DNA of 64,000 nt from Capniomyces stellatus (taxonomy: Eukaryota > Kickxellomycota > Harpellomycetes > Harpellales > Legeriomycetaceae): contig LUVW01000009.1 in NCBI GenBank assembly GCA_001661515.1, positions 484,736 through 548,735 of the forward strand, in the 5' to 3' direction. Shown here piece after piece: positions 11,554 to 21,978 of the stretch. Each line of letters opens with the position of its first letter. Position 1 is the stretch's first letter. The notes below the pieces were generated by a model that worked only from the letters and a program-made list of their open reading frames with translations, did no database searches and was not told the origin of the DNA. The position numbers were made by a program, and so were the translations under genes.

Positions 11554-14396
11554 TTAACGGCGCCAGCTAGAGTCGGTGGCAGTAGAGCCATTCTCTTGTC
11601 TAGAAGTGTTGGAACGGCTGTTTGGGTTGGTTCGTGGGGCTCTAGAGCTGGGCTTTGTTTCTGATGGGGAAGATTTAGCAGGTGGGGCGCGCTTGTTTGA
11701 CTTGCGTACAGCAACAACGGTGTTCCAGCCATCATCATCAGCCTCGCCCTGACCTTCAGCGTCAACATCAGCATCAGCATCAGCGACAACATCAGCGACA
11801 ACATCAGCGTCAGCGTCAGCATCAGGTTGTTCATTCTGACTAACGCTCATGTTGGCAACCTTTTCGCCAACTTCTTCGACGGAAGCAGTAGATTCATGAG
11901 CTAGAGGGGCGTCTTCGCGTGTGCGCCATGATGCTGGTGGGTTGGCGGAGTTGGCGGATCTAGAATGGTCACGTGATCTGTTTCTGCTGGAGTTGCGATC
12001 GGCGTTATCGGGGCGACGTGCGCGGGAACGATCGTTGTTCTCGGGGCGGTCTTTCCAGGTTGATGGCTTGGAGTCTTGGCTGTTGCCCTCGCGTCTTGGG
12101 TATTCGCGTTTTGGGGGAAGGTCTTGTTTTTCAAAGACTTGTGGGTCGTCATGTCGGCGCCACTCGGAGTCTTTGTCGGCCTGGGACCTGAGCGGGGCTC
12201 TGCGGGGCTCTGATGAGCGGTCACGAGAACCAGATCTTTTGGCGAAGGTGCGATCTCTGTTTGGGGATGGGGCGTCAGAGGCGTCGGTGTTTAGGTCCTT
12301 TGAAATAGCGGATTCGGGGTTCTGTTGGGATCTCCATTGGTTGGTGTTGTCGGCCTCGGTTGTGGGAGGACCGCGGCGGCGAGGCTCAGCGTCTCTTCCG
12401 CTGCTGCTGACCTGGCGTGGACCGTCGCGGGAAACTGGATCTACTGGGGCTGGTTCATCGTGTCTTCTCCAGCGATCGTTGTTGTCGGCCTCGGTGATTG
12501 GTGGGCCACGGCGGCGAGACTCGAAATCTCTTCCGGTGCTGCTGGGCTCGCGGAGTCCCTGTCTTGGTGCTCTGTCGATTGCGGCCTGCTCATCGCGCTG
12601 TCTCCAACGGTCGTTTTTGTCGGCATCTGACGATGGTGGACCTCTTCTCTCGCCATCAAAGTCTCTTCCCCCGCTGCTCATCTGGCGGAATCCAGGTCTT
12701 GCTGATCGGTCTGCAAATGCTGGCTCTTCACGCTGTCTCCATCTATCGTTCGTGTCTGCCTCTGAAATTCTTGGTCCATCTGCGTTGTTTGAGTCGCCAC
12801 GATCACCTCTCCAGTTAGACCCTCCACGGGACTCGTTTCCTTCTCCTAAGTCACCAAATTCCACATTGCTAACCATTAGTAATTATTCTCCCCTTTCCCC
12901 TCCCCTTCTTGCCTTATTAAACTCTTCATCATCTATTGTGTGTATACTTACTTGACTCCGCAACGTTTGTTCTCACATTTCTCCCATTAAGTGGCTATTT
13001 AATTCAAACAAATAAAAAATTGTGCAACTTTTCAATTAGCTTCTCAATTCAGCTCAATCCAATATAGTGTTCCTAGCCCCTATCTACTTTACTCCAAACC
13101 AGTACGTGTTACTCTGCATATAGCAACTATACACCTCTCTTTATCCCTACCTTTCCATCAAGCTCCAGCGACTTGGCCAGCGAGTCTACGTCCGAAAATG
13201 TCACAAATGCCAACCCTCTAAACCGGTTGGTAACGCGATCCATAATCATTTTAACTTCTGTGATCTATATTTTGTACAAAGCACTGCTTTAGCGTTTCAC
13301 TCCCAAATCTTACAAATCAAATCAACCAAATCATATATCCTGCCACAACCAACTTCAAACCCTCAAACCCCTAAAAGCTCTGGCTTTTTTCAAAATCCTC
13401 AAAAAATAAAAAAATTTAAATAAAAGCAAACTACTAACTTTAACATCTCCTAAAAAGCTCATGATTTCATCTTTGGTACAGTCGTATGGCATACTATCCA
13501 TAAACATTATGTACGGTGGCTCTGTTGGAAGTGGGAGCTTCTCCAGTGGCTGGCGCGCAAAATCTATTTATTGTATTACTCATTGTTTTTAATAACTGCA
13601 CCCCCTCCCCCCTAAATTTACGTTTACGCCACCTCACTTTGTAGTAATTCAATTTAAAAGTATAAAAGTCTGGTTTATTCAAGTCAAGAAATCCATAGCA
13701 CAAAAAAAAAACATTCCAGAAACCCTCCTATACTAACCTCTATCCGAAATATCAGATCTGTTTGGTGCATTAGATAATCCACCGCGTTCTACAGAAATCA
13801 TTGATTCAATCGGTTAGTTCATTCAATTAATTTCCTTAACCCCAAAATTAATCAAACCCCACAACTATCATATTGCAAACTCTAAATGCTCCAATTCTCA
13901 CCTGTTGACTCCGTTGCTATAATGGGGAGGGTTTTTAAAAAATAGTAAAGATACAGTACACAAAAAGCTTTTTAGTAAAAAACACTTTGTTTTCGATCCA
14001 GCGCTCCATTAACAATAATCGCTCGGCATATCACTCAAGTCGCCAAACGTCAAATTAAGTCTAAAGCCGGAATGTTGAGCTTACGAGCTGAAGGAAGGAC
14101 GATCTCATCGTCGGCCCAGGAAGTTCCTTTGTCTACAGCACACAAGTAACAAAAACAGGTATTGAAGCTTTGCACACACAAGAGTCGAGTTTCCCTGACG
14201 TAAAATCAAGGTCTCCTTGCAACAATTAAACAATATCATTATCTCGTTTTATTAAAGCAAGACCATCTCCAAGCATGTTACAATGTACACACACGTATAT
14301 ATATATTTATGTCAAATATTAGCTTTTGCTCACCTGAAGGAGTGCTGAGAAAATCGTTTAAGGAGAACTTTGTTCCCTTATTTCCCTTCTTTTTGG
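11554..14396 (-). CDS. TIF3: Eukaryotic translation initiation factor 4B (Tif3-like), 5' end incomplete
   Basis: Cytoplasmic RNA-binding factor that stimulates eIF4A helicase and 40S recruitment. Exons on the minus strand: 14396-14334, 14132-14085, 13916-13902 (15 nt), 13788-13738, 13563-13439, 13264-13151, 12994-12948 and 12868-11554, all joined in phase. The N-terminal part reads KGTKFSLNDFL then GTSWADDE and LPSAP, as in other fungal eIF4B proteins. An RRM follows (PPYIMFMDSMPYD as RNP2 side, FRGLAFVTF as RNP1). The large last exon carries imperfect ~40-residue repeats built around DRWRQRDE/RRGPP, equivalent to the yeast Tif3 repeats, then an Asp/Ala acidic run and DDDGWNTV. The first resolved exon opens in phase 2 with AKKKGNKG, so a tiny exon such as ATG-G must lie upstream (above 14400); I could not place it. 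Expected length about 593 residues. Confidence 0.88.
13902..13916 (-). other. TIF3: 15-nt microexon of eIF4B
   Basis: On the minus strand ATAG precedes and GTGAGA follows the 15-nt CAACGGAGTCAACAG. Joined between its neighbours it restores frame and gives LPSAPTESTERGG. Supported by phase on both sides. Confidence 0.7.
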
Positions 14397-16961
14397 CTAC
14401 AATTCATACAGTAAATCCAATTAGCAAGTTTTTTTTTTTTAGTCGAGTTGTTAGATTTGCTTTTTTGAATAAAATCGTTTATAAACCAGTATAAACACCG
14501 ACTTTTCAAACAAAGTATTGCTAATCATTCCTTTCACTATTTCTTTTCTTCTTTATTTCATTGTATTAGCTCGATCTATTCCAAGAAAATCTCGGAAACT
14601 TATTTCATTCTAAACTCGACCAAGGATGTTTTATACTTGATGTTTTTCTTTTCTTTTTGCAAGTTCGAATCAATTTTAAATTCCTCTTGAGCTCTTGATA
14701 CTAGTTCATGAAATCTCTGACTGCAAGGTTGTTGATGACTCTTTCTTTCTTTCTTTTTTATCAATCTCTTGCTAAAAAGTTATATATAAAATTCGACGCT
14801 TTTCTACTAACCTGGCATCTTTTGTAGTAACTGTTACTTTTTTTTTTTTACTTTCTCTTTCTTGAATTCAACAAAGCTATATTTTGTTAAATTTGAAATA
14901 AGCTATATTCGTGTCTGATATATAGCTAGCTGTTTCCTTGATATTTTTGCAAGTTAAATCCAAATCGGCGTTATCTTTAATAATCTAATTGTATTAGATT
15001 TGCTTAAAGCTACTACCTCTTTATTTTATTTATTTTTTGCCCTCTTTAACCCAAACTAATTTCAATATCTTTATTGACTTTTTCGATTTTTTTTTCTTTG
15101 CTTTTTAGTTTTAAATTAACCCAACTTGTTTGCTATTAGATTTGTTTTTTTTTTTTTTTACTGAAAAACCATTAGTAAAATTTTCGCTTATTTTATAAAT
15201 CAATTATCAATTCAAAGGCCAAAATATATCATTCTATTCGTTTTTCCATTTCTTTTAGCAAAACCATGAAAATCACAGAAGAAAAAAAAAAAACGCTATT
15301 CCTACATTCAAAGTCTACTAATAACACCTGGCTCGTTTTTGTACTGAAAAGAACTAGTAATACACTTTTATAACCAAACGAGTATATCAGTCTATTTATT
15401 CTTTATCACACGGAAAATTTGGAGAAAAACGATTATGGCTATCATTATTGCAGTACACCCCACTCTACTCATCACAGTGGCTTTGTGATCCCTTTTACTC
15501 TTATTCCTCCTTTACTCCTATACACTACTACGCCTAAATTCTGATCTAATACAACTGGTTTTTTTTCCAACTGTTTTCAGTAAAATTTTGAAACTTTTTT
15601 GTTTTTATTCCCTTCTGATCTGTCACAATCCTTTTTTTTTCTCTTCCTTTTTTTCTGCGCTATTTACTTGGTTTCCATTTGTACTCTTTTTATCCTTCTG
15701 AATCGTCTTTCAGAATTCTGCATCAGATATTTTTTCCGCTTTTCGTTCCTTGTTCTTTTTTTCTTCTTGGCCTATCAGCTGCCAACATTAAATTGCTTTT
15801 TCAACCATTTGAGTCTGAACAGTTTGGCACCAACTATCTCTATTGAAACTTCTAAGCTTTTTGTATTGTGCTCTTTCCGCTTCTTTAGCGAATAATCAAG
15901 AGATCAATTCATCCTCCAGCCTATTAAACGGCATCTTGGGCACAACTATTTTTCTAGCAATTTGTCCAACTATTTCCAAAATGGTAAATTCCAACCTAAT
16001 TAATTCCCAAAATTAATTCACATATTTTCAAAAATACACCATCTTTTTTTTTTTTTTACCAACCATTGTCTTCAACTCCTATTTGCTGTGATACATAACC
16101 AATCAAATCGCTTCTTTCTCAGCTTTTACGTCAAGTTGGATTTTCCAATTTCAGCATTTCATTTCCTTCTTTTACTTTCTGGAACTGCGTAATTTTTTCC
16201 AACTAAACTAGCTTTCATGACCAACTCTACATTTTTTTTTTATATTCCTTTTATTTGAAGTCCACTGGATTTATTTGCCTGATCTATCCCAAGCGATGAA
16301 ACTAATAATATACTGTTACAATTAACGAAAACTGGTAAAAATTACTGGTAAAAAAAAAATACTGGATTGGTCTCTGAAACTACCCAAATCTTCTGGTGAA
16401 CAACTGTTGTTTGACCCTGCATTGAAACTTTCTAACCATAAAGCAAACTAACTGAGTAATAAAAAAAGGAAACGAGAAAGATCTTTGTCTCTGCATAATC
16501 AATCCACTAGCAGTCAAGCTTTGCAAAGCCAAAAAGTATCTGTGGTTACTGCAAAAACAAGACTTGTATCTACCAAACTCCACCATTGTCTTCTCAGCAC
16601 CTAGCTACACCTTCTGCCATTATTCCTAATGGTGCGCAAATATACTTGTTGCTCTTCTTGTAACATATCTAGAGTCAATATTTAAAGTCAATATTTAAAG
16701 CCCAATCACATGCTGCTATTGCTTTTTTGTCTGCTGGGCCTTTAACTTTAAACAATTACACTATTTGGCAATATTGCAATTAAGCTGATGTATTTAATGT
16801 TTCATATTTCAAAAGAAGCATAAATGAGATATTGATATCAAATACAAAACCTCATTCAGTACTCGGCAAGCCAAAGTCTGTATAAACACTTGTACAATCT
16901 GCATTATTATTATTTTCCAGGCAATCTTATGTTCCTTTAATTTAATAAAGCATCAAACACA
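14397..16961. other. Long T-rich spacer upstream of eIF4B and the YCII gene
   Basis: About 2.5 kb with many T8-T13 runs and no convincing ORF. It must contain the unplaced first coding exon and leader of eIF4B (minus) and the promoter of the YCII gene (plus). A direct copy of TCAATATTTAAAG occurs twice at about 16676-16700. Confidence 0.5.
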
Positions 16962-17381
16962 ATGAATCTCACAGCTATTAGAAACGTGATTATTAAGAGC
17001 AAACAGCCTCTAGGAAATAGCCTAAGAATCCAATCAAACTTGAATTCGAAAAGACAATTTTCAATCAGCACAACCATGAAGGGTAAGAACCTGTACTTTG
17101 TTAGCGCAAAGGATTTCACCGACTCTGAAGCCCTCCAAAGGCGTCTATCCGTCCGCGAAAAGCATCTCGAAGCGGCATCAAAGTTAACCAACGATAGGAC
17201 AATAGATTATGTTGCTGCAATGATTAACGACAAGGGCCAAATGGCTGGCAGTATATTCGTCTTTAAAGCCGATTCCGAGCAAGAGGTCAAAGACCTGTTG
17301 ATGAAGGATCTGTATTACACAGCAAATGTATGGGATAAGAGCACGATTAATATTCAGAAAATCAAAAAGCCAGCATTCTAG
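16962..17381 (+). CDS. YCII-domain protein, probably mitochondrial
   Basis: 139 residues, single exon. The first ~35 residues are rich in Arg/Lys/Ser/Asn and lack acidic residues (RNVIIKSKQP, SKRQFSIS), typical of a mitochondrial presequence. The rest is a YCII-type ferredoxin-like alpha/beta fold: LYFVSAKDFTD as the first strand, REKHLEAA with the conserved His-bearing helix, MAGSIFVFKADS as the central strands and DLLMKDLYYTANVWDK leading to the last strand (INIQKIK). Fungal proteins of this size and order are common. Their biochemical role is not well established; relatives have been proposed to be small enzymes using a His-Asp pair. Confidence in the fold is good, in function low. Confidence 0.8.
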   Translation: MNLTAIRNVIIKSKQPLGNSLRIQSNLNSKRQFSISTTMKGKNLYFVSAKDFTDSEALQRRLSVREKHLEAASKLTNDRTIDYVAAMINDKGQMAGSIFVFKADSEQEVKDLLMKDLYYTANVWDKSTINIQKIKKPAF

Positions 17382-18133
17382 ATCATTCAAAACGGCTAAT
17401 ATCTACAAACTTTGTACTTTCAACTTGCTTTTGTTCTTATTCGTGTTATTGTTTTTTTAGTTTTGAAGGCAAAATAAAGAAATCAAGCTTGAACACATTT
17501 ATTATCGCACTCTACAGTATAATAGCAATGTCTTTCTGGCAACTTGTGGCAAGTTGGTATTATCTTTTTTCTTTTTTACTACTCGTTGAGTTAAATGTGT
17601 TTACGTATCGCATGGTCAGACTGGGATATAGGAGTTTGTAATGCTCGCCAGTTAGGCGGTTGTTTTTTTTGGCTACCAGTTAAATGCTTGAATTGGCAAA
17701 TGTAATCAATGCGTTTGATATTCCAATTTACTAAAACTGGGCCAATAGTCTAGCCCTTATTTTTCATCTCGGAATCTTATTTTTGAGTTTAAACAAGCTA
17801 AAAAAAATATCACGACCTTGAATTTATTGCTACAAAAGAAGGAAGAAAAAAAAAGACAAATCAAGACTTGAATACAAACGGATTTACTTGCAATTTTCAA
17901 GAAAAGTAAAGTAATATTCTTTTGAATCAGATTCTCATTTGCGACAAAAGAGCAAAGTAAACAAAAATAAACACCTCAAACACACAAAGCAACAGTGAGA
18001 TAGTCCAATATCGTTCTCTTTTATTGATTTTCTTGCTTTGAATTTTAGATATTTTTTTTCTCTCTTTTTTTTTTCTTTGGAACTCAACTCATTAATAAAT
18101 ACAGATAAATAATAACAGACGTGCTTTACGACA
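17382..18133. other. Intergenic region, promoter of SF3A2
   Basis: AT-rich with poly-T/poly-A runs, including a pyrimidine-rich leader at 18030-18080 before the SF3A2 start. No gene seen. Confidence 0.5.
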
Positions 18134-18889
18134 ATGGATTATCAGAATCGAGCAGGCTCAAAGCCTGGAGCAGGTGGAGTAATGTCATCCTCAGAGTCAA
18201 ACGTAGATCGAAGAGAGAGATTGAGAAAGTTGGCTCTAGAAACTATAGATCTTGCTAAAGATCCCTATTTTATGAGAAACCACATTGGTTCCTACGAATG
18301 TAAACTATGCCTGACTCTACACACGAACGAAGGCTCTTATTTGGCGCACACACAAGGCAAGAAGCATCAAACCAATCTAGCTCGACGTGCCGCTTTAGAT
18401 GATCGGGATTCTACCTCCTCAATGCCGCTCAAGTTGCACCAATTGAAACAAGCAAGCAATGCAAATTCACGCGTCAAAAAAAACGTTGTAAAGATTGGGC
18501 GACCGGGGTATAAAGTAACCAAGATTCGCGATCCTTACACCCGGCAAATCGGCTTTATATTCTCGATAATGCTACCCGAACTGCAGAAAGATATTACCCC
18601 ACGCCATCGATTTATGTCGGCATTCGAGCAGCAAGTAGAGCCTCCAAACAAACAGTGGCAATATTTACTCTTTGCTGCTGAGCCATATGAAACCATTTCA
18701 TTTAAAGTGCAGAACAAGGAAGTCGACATGAGGCCTGGGAAATTCTTTACACACTGGGACTCGGACTCCAAAGTCTTTACGTTGCAGCTGTTATTTAGAA
18801 ACGAGCGAACAACCAGTTTTGTGTCTGGAAATGTAGTTGGTATGAACAGACCTGCTGCAAACCCGCTTAACCCTTACTTGACATCCTGA
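18134..18889 (+). CDS. SF3A2: Splicing factor 3A subunit 2 (SF3A2/Prp11/SAP62)
   Basis: Component of SF3a in the 17S U2 snRNP, needed for U2 binding to the branch site in the nucleus. Single exon, 251 residues. The N-terminus MDYQNRAGSKPGAGG is the highly conserved start of this family. A matrin-type zinc finger follows at residues ~54-80 (YECKLCLTLHTNEGSYLAHTQGKKH; C56, C59, H72, H78). The central region RPGYKVTKIRDP then QIGFIFSIMLPEL and KQWQYLLFAAEPYETISFKV is the signature core. Length is close to yeast Prp11 (266). The Pro-rich heptad tail found in animal SF3A2 is absent. SF3B3, another U2 snRNP subunit, lies 3 kb downstream on the same strand. Confidence 0.96.
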   Translation: MDYQNRAGSKPGAGGVMSSSESNVDRRERLRKLALETIDLAKDPYFMRNHIGSYECKLCLTLHTNEGSYLAHTQGKKHQTNLARRAALDDRDSTSSMPLKLHQLKQASNANSRVKKNVVKIGRPGYKVTKIRDPYTRQIGFIFSIMLPELQKDITPRHRFMSAFEQQVEPPNKQWQYLLFAAEPYETISFKVQNKEVDMRPGKFFTHWDSDSKVFTLQLLFRNERTTSFVSGNVVGMNRPAANPLNPYLTS

Positions 18890-19585
18890 ACGCAGTATTG
18901 ATATAATATCGTGTTTAGTATTTTTGCTATTTTACTTTTTTCTGATTCGTTGTTCTTTTTTAAAAGCATAAATATGTCTGTATAGAAACATTAAATAATA
19001 ATTCTCACTCAATCATTATATTTGTGTTTGCTGGCTTGGCGCACCCAAAGCGTGATGCTTTATTTGGTATACACACACACACACACACACACCATAAGCT
19101 AGAAGCTAGAAGCTAGAGTATAGTACAAAGACCTTTTTGAGGAATATATTCGGTTATTGCTAATCGAATTGAAAGATTTAGTGCCAAACATTGCAACTAA
19201 AAGCTTTGCGCACTCAAACCAAACCACAGTTCAAAGCATACAAATCCAGCCAGAGGTGGTTGTACTGTGAGGGACTTGACCACTAATAGTGTTTAAAATA
19301 GACGGTACCAGTGCAGCACCTAATCTTTAAATCAGGCATTAATGGCACCTTGGTATTCGCTAGTACCAAGTCTATAGAGGAAATAAGGCGGCACATATAG
19401 TCTAGATTTATTTTATTGTAATATAATGACTCTAACAGATTACTGATGTCGAAGCTAAAAGCTAAAGAAAGTTATGAAAATGATTCTTAAAATGATTTTT
19501 TTTTGTTTGACGCATCCCTCGGGATTGTATATCCACATGGCTAGAACAAAGTGCAAATGTGCTAGTACTCTGTATAGTATTGATT
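18890..19585. other. Convergent intergenic region with (CA)n
   Basis: Space between SF3A2 (+) and the small minus-strand gene. Includes an (AC)n microsatellite at 19071-19092 and a triplicated AAGCTAG next to it. No gene seen. Confidence 0.55.
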
Positions 19586-19990
19586 CTACTCTGGTTTATT
19601 CCTCGGCAGATGCTGTGCTGTAATATTCTTTGGCACAATGTTTGTCTTGGGTTTAAAATGTTTGGTTTTCTTGTCCTTGATTATTTTGGGGTTTGCGTCT
19701 TGACATTGGCCTAAGATATTGAACCAGAATCTGTGGGACTTTCTTTTATTAGCCTTTACAGCATGTTTATTCACCTCAAACTCAATGTCCTTTCGCACCA
19801 TATCCTTGTGGATAAACAGAACACGCATCCCCTTGGGAACCTGGATCAAGTCAACCTTTTTTCTAGAAGCGGCTTTGTGTGTATCCTCTGAAATATGGTC
19901 GTATATGTTTTTATGGACTTTGTAAAGACCGTCTTTGTCCATCATTAATGAGTATTCGGGATTTTTGGTAACGCCATCCATATTTTGCAC
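19586..19990 (-). CDS. Hypothetical small basic protein
   Basis: 134 residues from the ATG at 19990, highly Lys/Asn/His-rich with no signal peptide or membrane segment. I do not recognise it. The region GMRVLFIHKDMVRKDIEFEV looks like ordered beta/alpha sequence, while the last ~45 residues (KDKKTKHFKPKTN) form a basic tail that could bind nucleic acid. The frame stays open a short way upstream (SYFQRYQLVQN) to a possible 3' splice site at about 20025, so an earlier exon is possible and the true start may be further out. Codon choice and charge pattern support coding; the function is unknown. Confidence 0.5.
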   Translation of the reverse strand: MQNMDGVTKNPEYSLMMDKDGLYKVHKNIYDHISEDTHKAASRKKVDLIQVPKGMRVLFIHKDMVRKDIEFEVNKHAVKANKRKSHRFWFNILGQCQDANPKIIKDKKTKHFKPKTNIVPKNITAQHLPRNKPE

Positions 19991-21978
19991 GAGTTGATAT
20001 CTTTGAAAGTATGATTTTTCTTGTAAGCTTTAGAGGATTTTCAGACGGTTGGTGTGTGGCCTCTTCAGTAACTCTGTCTGCTCAAGTATGGATTATGGTG
20101 GTTAGTTAGGGTTAGATTGATACAAGAGGTTTAATAATTTCAGTTCAGGTTGGTTGTGACCTTATTTATATACCTTTTTGCAAGGAGAAATGTATATTTT
20201 AAACCTTTCCAGAAATAAAATGTATACATACATTTGTATGTCGAATTCTACAGTTTTGTTTATAATGGCGGATTGCTAAATGCTTATAACTAAATCTGAG
20301 AAATAAATAAAAGCAGATTAAAACCGATAAGATCTAATTAAAGCCTTGAGTAACTTTGATTTCCAGAACTGGAAAGCTTGGTCTATTAAAAAATTAAGCT
20401 TTACTCGTATAAAAGAGTTTTGTTTTTATAAAGGAATATGTATACTTGTTGGCCATTTATGCGCTATGTAGAAAGCAAGTAGAAAGGATTGTAATTTGTA
20501 ATTCGGGTGCCTTTTTACAAAAATTCGCTTGAAACTTTATCCCAAAAACGAACAATGTATCCACTTTGTCAAAGAGAAATGGGCGTTCACAAAGATATTT
20601 GCTTAAAGTAGCGAGTTCAAACACAACATACCAGTGTAAACTGTATTTGTATGATCTTTAGTCATCAGTTTATCCGAATAAAACCAAACTGTTGAAGATT
20701 TCAAAAGTGCTAAATAAAAAAAAAGTTCCCAAAGATATATATTGCTAGTTTCAAGCCCATAACATTTGAATACACAGGTATATAAACAAGTAAACTATAT
20801 TCAGCAGCTTGTAAACATAGCCTTTAATCTTGACTTTAAGGATCATGACTGAGGCAACCTTGGCTGGGCAAATATACTGCTTCTTTCATTGGAATATCAT
20901 TTTGAAACACGTTAGTTTTGAAATAAAAGTTTATTGGAGCCGAGGACCAAGCCGTGGCACTATGTCTTGGTTACAGATTTGTCATGTGAAATATGTACTT
21001 TTCAAATCATTTATTCTGAAATAAGCTTTAGCCTGAAAGAAAGAATAAAACAAAGAGGAATACATCTTGGATTGGTAATGCGCTCTCGAGTTACCTTGTG
21101 TTGTATATCAGGTAAATATCAAGCAAAGTTAGCTTCAAAACAACCTGACAAAACTAGCTGGACAGAAAAAAAAACCCCCCATAGTTGCTACACCAAGGAA
21201 AAGAAAAGTAGAAATGCCATATTACAGTTGGGGGGTGGAGGGGAAGGGTTTGGTACCTACAGCACTGGAGCAGCCTCAGTTTTATTGAATATTAAACTAG
21301 GTAGTATGGAGAAGAAGAAAAGAGCAAAGTGAATAAATGAAGATTTTGTATTACTATTGCCGTTGCTTTCTTGACCACTTTTGTCGATTTAAAGTGGTTT
21401 TGCTTTTGAAATCGGGTTAAATAGAACGTGAATCAGTGACTATTTTTATTATTTTATTTTATTTTTTTATTTTGTGATTTATTGGCGACAGAATCAACCA
21501 AACATGTATTAAATGATTATTTCAATAAAAAAAAATAAAAGTCAACAAAGTAATAAAAAAAATAAACAAAATTCTATTGAAAAAAAAATAAACGATTTAC
21601 GATACCACTAGGCAATTACAAATATAAAGATTGAAAAAAAAAGAAAAAGCCCAAAGTGAAATGGTAAAAATACAAGGATAATTAGTTAAGAGATTAGCAG
21701 TAAGCAAAGTAGATCAATACTGTTTCTTTTTGCGGGAATATAAGCCTTTGTGACCATTGATACTCTTTTTAAAGGTAGAGATAAGATTTAAGATCAAAAA
21801 TTTAAACTTTTTTTTTAAAGATTAAAAAAAAGTGCGGCGAAAATAAACTAAAGGTAGTAGATTGCGAGTTAAAGACGCGTAGAAAAGAATAAAGGCGATA
21901 AAAAAAGGAGAAAAGAAAGAAGAAAAAAAGAAAAAAAAGAAGGAAAAAAAGACGATAGATATATAAGCAAAAGGGGAA
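19991..21978. other. AT-rich spacer with weak ORFs
   Basis: About 2 kb upstream of SF3B3. An open stretch at 20934-21111 (plus strand, no ATG) could be an exon ending at a GTAAAT donor, but the other two frames are also open there, so I do not call a gene. The rest is AT-rich with A-runs before the SF3B3 start. Confidence 0.4.

Noticed and set aside
11921..12955. 344-codon plus-strand ORF opposite eIF4B
   Set aside because: Antisense shadow of the GC-rich repetitive last exon; its translation is Ser/Arg/Leu-rich with no features, while the minus strand matches eIF4B.
20844..21111. A spliced gene upstream of SF3B3
   Set aside because: All three frames on the plus strand look equally open and protein-like, and no pair of splice sites joins them sensibly.
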